Below, in pieces: positions 57,226 to 64,000 of a DNA stretch of 64,000 bases. The stretch's first letter is position 1. Every line of letters starts with the position of its first letter. A program made the position numbers and the translations under genes. Origin of the DNA: Brachypodium distachyon (Eukaryota > Streptophyta > Magnoliopsida > Poales > Poaceae); the NCBI RefSeq assembly GCF_000005505.3, contig NC_016132.3, positions 37,028,914-37,092,913 on the forward strand. Reading direction: 5' to 3'. The notes under the pieces are model-generated. The model was not told the origin of the DNA. It did not search any database and was given only the letters and a program-made list of their open reading frames with translations.

Positions 57226-57900
57226 ACTGATACTAATTTCTGAATCAAGTTTTAAATTCATATTATATTATGTGTACACCCAAAAATTAAAACACCCGTC
57301 CTTTTGAGTGTAAACTACTAATATCATGTCCCATTCAAAGTTTCAAACCTAAATACAGAAATATCATCAACAATTTATATATTTATGTTGTTCATATTCA
57401 AGTTATTAATTTATTTAAAATTGAATTTTGCTCAAAATGATTTGAAAATTTGCATGGAAAGTTTCTATCAATCAACAATCTTACATATAAATTTTTGTCC
57501 AAAAATTCAAAAGTATACACATTGGTTTTTTTTTTCACTTTGGTTCATCATTTTGGAACCATCTAGGGTAGATCTCTCAGAACCACCCAACCCCATGAAC
57601 CAAATGTGACATGTTTTCTTTGTTTGAACTTCAATTTTTTTAGGGGTGTTCTATAGCGATAGGGAAGTGTCCACACCAAAATCGACAATTTTTGAGAAAA
57701 ACTGAATTTTATACAATTTTTATAGCACAAAAGCCAAACATAATGACACTTAATCATAGAAATTAGGGTATATAAAATTTGAATTTATGATTCAAACATT
57801 TATTGAGGATAAAAAATATTATTATACACATAAAATAAGAGGTGGTGTATTTATTTAAAACCCAGAGAATATAATATGAATTTAATAGCTTGTTGGAAAT
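57226..57900. other. AT-rich non-coding spacer inside the CACTA element
   Basis: No exon or element end (no CACTA/TAGTG motif) seen between arrays B and C. Confidence 0.5.
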
Positions 57901-58335
57901 TCATCACCAGTGGCGGTTTTTGTCGTGAGAACCGCCAATGATACGGGGTACACAAACTTAGGGTCTCCAATGATCCTGCGAATCATACCAGTGGCGGGTC
58001 TAGCTGCAAGCACAACCACTAGTGCTCAATAGTAGTGGCGGCTTGCTGTGTACTCACCGCCACTAGTGGTTAAAGCGTATCAGCGGCTTACGAATTTATA
58101 CCAAAATTCCTAAAGTTTTGGGTGAATTCTCTCTCAAACTTACTATTATTGAAATAAAAAGAAAATAATAGCAGAAAGAAAAATGACAGAAAAATAGGCG
58201 AGAAAAGAAAAATCATACTAGTGGCTGTTTTAGTTGCCCGCACCGCCACTAGTGCTCAGTACTAGTGGCCGTTCAATTCGTTTCACCGCCACCATTGCTT
58301 CACACCAGTGGCGGTGCTTGCGTTTTCACCCCCAC
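57901..58335. repeat. Internal CACTA subterminal-type array C
   Basis: 'accagtggcggt', 'accgccactagtg' and variants at about 57906, 57990, 58035, 58060, 58220, 58245 and 58300. Array C is separated from array B by the AT-rich spacer. Confidence 0.8.
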
Positions 58336-58676
58336 TAGTGCTCCTCAGTGCGAGCTTCCGCGAAGCGGGTTGGGAGTTTAGTCCCACCTCGCTTGTTTAC
58401 AGCCGTTTCGACCAGCATAAATAGAATTCTCCAACTCGGTCATCACTTCCGATTCAAATTCCCGTAGTACTCTGCTCCTGGCCTGTGGGCCTGCTTGTGC
58501 TCTGTTCCTGGCTTGTGGGCCCGGTTGTCGGTCTGATTGTACTTGGTGGGCTCGGTCAAAGCCCTGTGGGCCCGATCAAACCGGCATTAGTAGGTAATAG
58601 GCAGCTCCCTGGTTTGCCGGGCTGGGCCCGCACCCGAAAAGCCGTGTTGACTGGGTAGGCTAATTTTTTTCCATGA

Positions 58677-58920
58677 AATTTGATCAAGTTATTTTGAAGT
58701 TTAGAAAATATTTACGACATTTATTTCAAATTTGAACAAGTTATTTCAAATTCAGAACATATTTAAGACATTTGATTTGAAATTTGAACAAGTTATTTAA
58801 GACATTTTGCTATCAAATTTGAACAAGTTATTTCAAATTCAGAACATATTTTTGATTTCAAATTTGAACAAGTTATTTCAAATTCAGAACATATTTAAGA
58901 CTTTTGATTTCAAATTTGAC
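58677..58920. repeat. AT-rich minisatellite
   Basis: Irregular tandem units built from 'tttgaacaagttatttcaaa' and 'ttcagaacatatttaagac', about four copies, just 3' of the tnp2 stop. Confidence 0.85.
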
Positions 58921-60682
58921 ATAATACAAGTTACAATTTTCCATTCAAAACCATCGGTAAACATCAACTACGAAAAGATACACAAATATTCAACTATTCC
59001 ACAATTTTGTCCTTCTTCTTCTTTCTGGTCTTCTGCTTCCTCTTATATGTTAGGGTCTCGCTGTGGCCGCTTCTAGCGTATGCCCCCTCTCTTGCCTCAG
59101 GTCTTGACTTCTTCTTTGTCTGGATTGTCCGTGATGCTTCTTCTTCTTCTTGCTTTGGCGTTGGATCAGGAAAACCTTCATAGTCTTGTTGTGAAGTAAC
59201 TCCGTCGACGCCAACTATGCTTCCTTTCCCTCTCCTTACGACAACACGGTTCTTGCTTGTCGGGTTGTCGATGAAGAAAACTTGTTTGTATTTTGAAGCA
59301 CACTGCCATGGTTCCCATCTTGCCGGGATTTTCTTCACGTCCACTTTATGACGAGGAACCTCACGAGGCAAGGTCATTGTTGTGAATCTATGATCTTCTT
59401 GTCTGACATCACGTGCCCATCTGACACGGAACATGGCGATGGTGGTGAAGGTGTAGTCAAGCTCCCAGATCTCTTCGATGACACCATAGTACGCTTCTGT
59501 AGTGCCTTGGTTATCAGAACTAGTCTCAGCAACCAGCACTATACCGCTATTTTGGTAACTGCTCTTACGATCTTGATCCTTGGTGTAGTACGTATACCCG
59601 TTCATTGCGTACGACTGGCAAGTCACTACGCAGCCGTCGGGTAGCCGCGAGAACTTTTGAGCGGTCCTTTCTTCTTCATTTGCCACCACCCTGGCATACC
59701 AAAAACTCTTGAGCCACATGGAGAATGTTGCATTGTGGGTCTTGTGTATCCAATTAATCAACACTCCTGTTAGGGTACCGGTTTTCAAGTTCTTCTATGC
59801 ATGTCGATGAAAGGCTGGACCTCGCACATATGTTGCAGCACCATTGTATGTGCTCTCATATAGTCGACCTCTCTCCCCGATGAATACACATCCAGAACCT
59901 TCCGGCCACGCCCACCTTCACCTTCTAGTTTGCCCTTATGTCGTGATTCGGGTACTCCTATGGTTTGTGATCCGCCAACCAATCAGTGACGTACTCCACA
60001 CACTCTTCTGCATGGTAGCCTTTCATGATGCTACCTTCCGGATGCCCTTTGTTATGAACATACCGCTTCAGTACCTCGTTGTATCGTTCGGGCCCATACA
60101 TGTTGTGCAGAAAGGAGGGCCCTAGTAGGATTATCTCATCGGTGATATGGACCATCAGATGTACCATGATATCGAAGAATGTTGGAGGGAAGAACATTTC
60201 ACATTCACACAAAATTTGTATCATTGAATCCTTCTCTTTCGCTTGCGGATTTGCTTTCCCGGCAACAACTTCCAAGTTCCTACAATTTCATACATTTCGT
60301 GCCCAGTCTTTTCCCTGGGCTTCGAGCGAGGCTTTGACCTCTCATTGAAGTTTTTCTTGTCCTTCCTCCATGGGTCATCGGGTTGCAACCACTTTCGGTG
60401 TCCCATGTACACAATCTTCTGTGAAACTGGCAGCCTCTGTGAGTTCGTTTCATCCCTGCACTTTGTACACGTTTCGTACCCATGTGTGCGTTGGCAAAAT
60501 GAGTTCCCGTTCGTAGGGTAGTCATGCACACATGTCAGCAGAGCTTCCCGAAGGGTGAACTCCTCCTTCTTGTGAGCGTCCCAAACCTTTCGGCCCGTAC
60601 TTCAAAGTTCCGCATGTTCATCTTTCAGTAGCTCCAGATACACGTTCAGATCAGCTCCCGGTTGCTTAGGGCCTTGTATGAG

Positions 60683-60687
60683 CATGG
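60683..60687. repeat. Solo-LTR target duplication (CATGG)
   Basis: CATGG just before the LTR is repeated at 62013-62017 just after it. Confidence 0.85.
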
Positions 60688-62012
60688 TGTTGGGAATATG
60701 CCCTAGACGCAATCACATATGATGTAATTCCCAATGTATTCATAAAGATTATTAAGTTGTCCTTGTTTGAACATCTGATATGTATCATTGAATATGTGAT
60801 TTGATTGTGGAACTATGTATTCATGTTGTTCATACTAAATTGTCCTTAGTCATTGAGGTTGTGCTGGACACATAACCTAGACTAATGTGAAAGTTGGCTG
60901 ATGACTCGGTTCCACTTGTCATGGTCATGGTGATGTCATTCCAGCTTACACGGACTCGGCTAAAGAGTTTAGCGAGTCGGACTGACCCATATTGAGATGC
61001 AACGAGTAGGTCGTCATTTGCATGTCTCAATCAATGTAATCCTTATACTTGAGGTTATCGCACAATCCGAGTTGTGAATCACCAACTTAGGTTCTGTCAA
61101 ACGTTGTTCCGTAACAGGGCAGTTATAAAGGCAGAGTTCGGGTTGACTGAGAATCAAGCTGTGTGATGTGAATAACCAAGATGGGATTTTGCCCCTCCGA
61201 CTGGAGAGATATTCTCTGGGCCCTCTCGAGTGATATGATTCGGGAAGCATGGCTATGCGCGACTCGGTTAACTGTTAACCGGGTCGATCGACTAAGAGTT
61301 AGTCGGATGAATCGTATATTACAGATCGAGAAGAGAGTTGAACTATTAAAGGGATGACGATTAATCGCCTATAGTTCGACAAGGTATATCGTGAGGCAAA
61401 AGGGACTAAGACGTATGTCACATTGGAAGGTACGTCATCATGACTTGATGGTACTTGGGAGTCGGCACGTTCTGCTAGGAGCCGCTACCGATTGATCGAT
61501 TGAAAGTCGGACTCCAATCGTGTCCAAGTCGCCATGAGCCTGCGGGGTCACACACTTAAGAGCGGGAGCAAGTATTTGGTCGGGTTGGGCCCGAACCTGA
61601 AATGGACTGACAATGCGAGTTGGACTCGCAGAGTGGATGGGCCACAAGTGCTGGAGCCCACTTCCACTCAGTATATAAGCAAGGGCGTGGGATGCCCAAG
61701 GGACACGGTTCGCCACTCTCATGCGTTGAGAACCCTAGCCCCATTCAGTCCAACCGTCGCACCGAACCTAGCAGTCCACTGCCGGAGCTCCTCCTCGCAC
61801 GTGTGGATACCGGCTGAGGTGCTGTACGTTCAGCACTTCGACGATCGTGGGATTGGATCGGCTGGATCGGATCGAGGGACTGCACTGCATCAAGGCGCTG
61901 CATCGATAATCCGCAACTGCACGTCTAGTGGTAATCCTTGTGGTCTTCTACCTCGGCTAGATCCTGGAAGTTCGCGTAGGAAAAGTTTTGTTTATCTCTA
62001 CGCACCCCATCA
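60688..62012 (+). mobile_element. Solo LTR, Copia-type, copy 2
   Basis: 1325 bp, TGTTGGGAATATGCCCTAGA .. CTACGCACCCCATCA, flanked by CATGG. TATA box TATATAAG is at 61672-61679. It is a near-identical sister of 12084-13411 in the same orientation relative to the window, but inserted in a different site. Confidence 0.88.
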
Positions 62013-63423
62013 CATGGATAGGTAGATGTACTTTCTCTTCATGATAAGCCACGGAAGAAGGTTGTATATGAACAGGATCACCGGCCATGTGTTGTGTTTG
62101 CTGCTCATGTTTCCGAACGGATTGATTTCGTCCGTACTCATCCCGAACCTGATGTTCCTGGGCTCTGCGCCGAAGTCTGGAAACTCCTCGTCCAGGGTCC
62201 TCCATTGAGCCGCATCGGCGGGGTATTTGAGTACACCATCATCGTTACGGTACACCCCATCAAGATCGATATCCTTCTGAGTCGGGTCGTAAAAGATGAA
62301 CCACCTGGCCTCCTTCTCGTTTTGAAACCAACGCTCCAGTCGGCTACCACAAGGGAGGTACCATACCGTCTTCGCCGCTAGACCACGAGTCACTTCTTCC
62401 TTCAGGAGGCCCTCATGATTGGGGTCTTTCTTCCTGTATCGGGATGTTTTGCATACTGGACAATTGTGCATGTCTTTGTAGTCACCCTTGTATATGATGC
62501 AGTCCAATAGACAAGTATGGTATCTGACAACCTCTAACCCGAGGGGACATGCAACCTTTTTCGCTTTGTACGTGCTCTTAGGCAACATGTTGCCCGTAGG
62601 AAGAACTGTAGAAAGGTAACTCAAAATATCCGTGAATCCCGAGTCCACGATGTTATATTTTGCCTTCATTCGGAGAAGTTCGAGCGTTACTTCCAGCACA
62701 CTTTTGTCCAGCCCTGCATTTTCATACAACGGCATCTCTGCGTCCTCCCTCAGCTTCTGGAATTTACAGGACACTATCTCATCATCTGCGTCATCTAACT
62801 GTTTCCACAGGTGCAGATCATCTAGCATTTTGGCCACCCTGCCTTGCGGAACTTCTTGATCTTCGCCACCGCATGGTTCGTCAGGTGGATCATCATGCTC
62901 CATGTTCTCCATTTCTGGGTCGCTTTCAACTTCAATGGCATCCTTGCCGTGAGAAGTCCAACGTGAATAACCTAACACAAAACCGTGTAGGAGCAAATGC
63001 AACTCCACATCGCTTAGCAGAAGCATCATTGTGTTACGACAATTGCTACATGGACAACATATCATGTCGTCCCCTTTTCTCAGCATATGTCACGTGGCGA
63101 CGTCAGTGAAGTCCTTCAGTTTTCTTATCCAATCTTCGCAATTTCTTGTCTCCTCGTACATCCAAGCGCGGCTCATCGAGCTAAAACACGACAAACAAAC
63201 ATAAATCAAGTTACATATAGTATCACACAAAATTTCGGCATGACCTTTGTTATGAAATTTACAAATTTTACAAAAAAATGCCAAATAAACACCCACCCAC
63301 ACCCACATGTGAACACACACAGCACGATGGCCCGTATACATGTGCAAACAAAAATTTACAAACACGGCATGATGGCCGCGGAACATGCACATCCAACACA
63401 TATTTTATTGAGAGAGATCTTAA

Positions 63424-63720
63424 TTAATCACAAAGAGAGAGGGGAGCAGAGAGACAGATGGGAGGGGGCGCGCAGCAACCAGCAGCAGAAAGAGAGGGAG
63501 AAACAGAGCTAGGGGAAGAGTGGGGGAGCTCCCGAGCAAGGGGGCCGGCCGGGATAGCTCCTAGAGAGAGATCGAGCTCCTCCCGGCCGCCGGCGCCATT
63601 TGAGGCAGATCGAGGAAGAAGAGAAGAGAGGAAGGAGCTAGAGGAAAGGAGAGGGAGAGTAGGAAGAAGGAGAAGGAAAGGGAGCAACCTTCCGGCCGCT
63701 GGCATCATGCAATTTTGGCA
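63424..63720 (-). other. GC-rich leader/first exon of tnp2
   Basis: Between the TATA box (63803-63812) and the tnp2 start exon. A minus frame (MMPAAGRLLPFLLLLPTLPL..) is Leu/Ser/Pro-rich and without family match; it is more likely leader than protein. The intron between it and 63176 is AT-rich. Confidence 0.4.
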
Positions 63721-63802
63721 GAGCTTCGCCGTCGCCTGTGTTGAGGAGCCGCAGCTGGTCTAGAGACACGCGAGCTGAGGAAGATAAGGCCACAATAACT
63801 TT

Positions 63803-63812
63803 GCTTTTATAG
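63803..63812 (-). promoter_or_regulatory. TATA box of the tnp2 gene
   Basis: Minus-strand CTATAAAAGC immediately inside the terminal repeat array D, where En/Spm-type elements have their promoter. Confidence 0.6.
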
Positions 63813-63820
63813 ATAACTTA

Positions 63821-64000
63821 CCAGTGGCGGTTTAAAGAATCTGCCCACCACTGGTAACCGGGATGGGAAACTCTAAAGAGCTCTAGTGGCGGTTAACTGA
63901 AGCGGCCACTGGTAGTAGGAGCACTAGTGGCGGTGACAGCCGTATGAGTGCTCGCACCGCCACTAGTGCTCAAGTATCAGTGGTGGTGGAAGCTAACCGC
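63821..64000. repeat. CACTA subterminal repeat array D (right end, cut by window)
   Basis: 'ccagtggcggttt', 'ccaccactggta', 'tagtggcggt' and 'accgccactagt' repeats continue to the window edge. The matching TIR is not reached. Confidence 0.8.

Larger units (their letters stand above)
58994..63176 (-). pseudogene. CACTA tnp2-type transposase, inactive
   Basis: Start at 63176 (MSRAWMYEETRNCEDWIRKL) after an intron acceptor; this is the Transpos_assoc domain with CPCSNCRN. A TGA near 63088 interrupts it. Bases 63086-62013 encode the N-terminal half (LPKSTYKAKKVACPLGLEVV, NCPVCKTSRYRKK). The solo LTR follows, and the frame resumes at its other side (LIQGPKQPGADLNVYLELL), so removing the LTR and one TSD leaves the frame open. 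A TGA lies near 60600, then YMGHRKW. Near 60240-60290 the sequence jumps to the DUF4218 region (MIQILCECEMFFPPTFFDIM), so the catalytic core appears deleted. The DUF4216 tail ends at 58994 (MNGYTYYTKDQDRKSSYQNS, YYGVIEEIWELDY). In life it cuts and joins CACTA ends. Confidence 0.85.
51356..64000 (-). mobile_element. CACTA (En/Spm) transposon, right end outside window
   Basis: The left terminus reads CACTGCTCGGGAAAAGG, a variant of the CACTA end, preceded by 'caa' as a possible 3-bp duplication. Subterminal arrays of 'accagtggcggt' and its inverse 'accgccactggt' occupy 51390-51790 and resume at 63815-64000. The element runs right to left: array, TATA, tnp2 transposase, internal arrays, TATA, Transposase_24/Ulp1 gene, array. 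Over 12.6 kb is present. Nested insertions are a hAT element (53651-54134) and a solo LTR (60688-62012). Both genes are damaged, so it cannot act by itself. Confidence 0.85.

Noticed and set aside
1..64000. tRNA, rRNA, CRISPR arrays, bacterial-type operons or viral integrations
   Set aside because: Looked for by eye and none found; the repeats present are all of plant transposon type.

Overview
This is nuclear DNA from a grass (Poaceae), read on both strands. The evidence is GT-AG introns, GC-rich first exons, many Stowaway/Tourist-type MITEs beginning CTCCCTCC, a plant L1-type LINE, LTRs beginning TGTTGGGAATATGCCCTAGAGGCAAT (a Copia-type start known from grasses), and a CACTA (En/Spm) element with 'accagtggcggt' subterminal repeats. 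I cannot name the species. No bacterial operon, CRISPR array, tRNA or rRNA gene was seen.

Layout. (1) 1-9990: a partly duplicated locus for a grass BLE2-like membrane/ARM-repeat protein. A truncated promoter plus exon 1 (3643-3863) is followed by a second, longer copy (5361-9634) with a reading-frame break near its C-terminus. A degenerate non-LTR remnant (RNase H) lies between them. (2) 9995-19114: a decayed 9.1-kb LINE bounded by a perfect 14-bp target-site duplication and an A-tail. It carries a nested Tourist-like MITE and a nested solo LTR with its own 5-bp TSD. (3) 19609-24721 (minus): a multi-exon LRR-VIII receptor kinase resembling HPCA1/At5g49760. (4) 26196-27827 (minus): a two-exon soluble DGAT3-like [2Fe-2S] protein of 410 aa. 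(5) 27828-32100: intergenic DNA with an inverted-repeat element and MITEs. (6) 32117-37675 (minus): a complete ABCB (MDR/PGP) transporter whose ten reconstructed exons sum exactly to 1276 codons plus stop. One of its introns uses a GC donor. (7) 38700-41000: MITEs and a 1.07-kb TIR element. (8) 42741-48099 (minus): a two-exon BAHD acyltransferase of 449 aa with a 4-kb intron. (9) 51356 to beyond 64000: the greater part of a CACTA transposon on the minus strand. It has a tnp2-type transposase pseudogene and a second gene joining a Transposase_24 region to a Ulp1-like cysteine-protease region. Each gene is preceded by a subterminal-type repeat array and a TATA box. A hAT element (8-bp TSD) and a second solo LTR (5-bp TSD) are nested inside it.

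The apparently intact genes are the receptor kinase, DGAT3-like protein, ABCB transporter and BAHD enzyme, all on the minus strand. They look like ordinary single genes with unrelated roles, not a cluster. The most informative signals are the nested transposons with exact target duplications, the unusual CACTA architecture, the internal duplication in the DGAT3-like protein and the altered cysteine region of the receptor kinase. I did not find an obviously new biological system. The CACTA double-promoter/Ulp1 arrangement is the nearest candidate, and all of its genes here are decayed.
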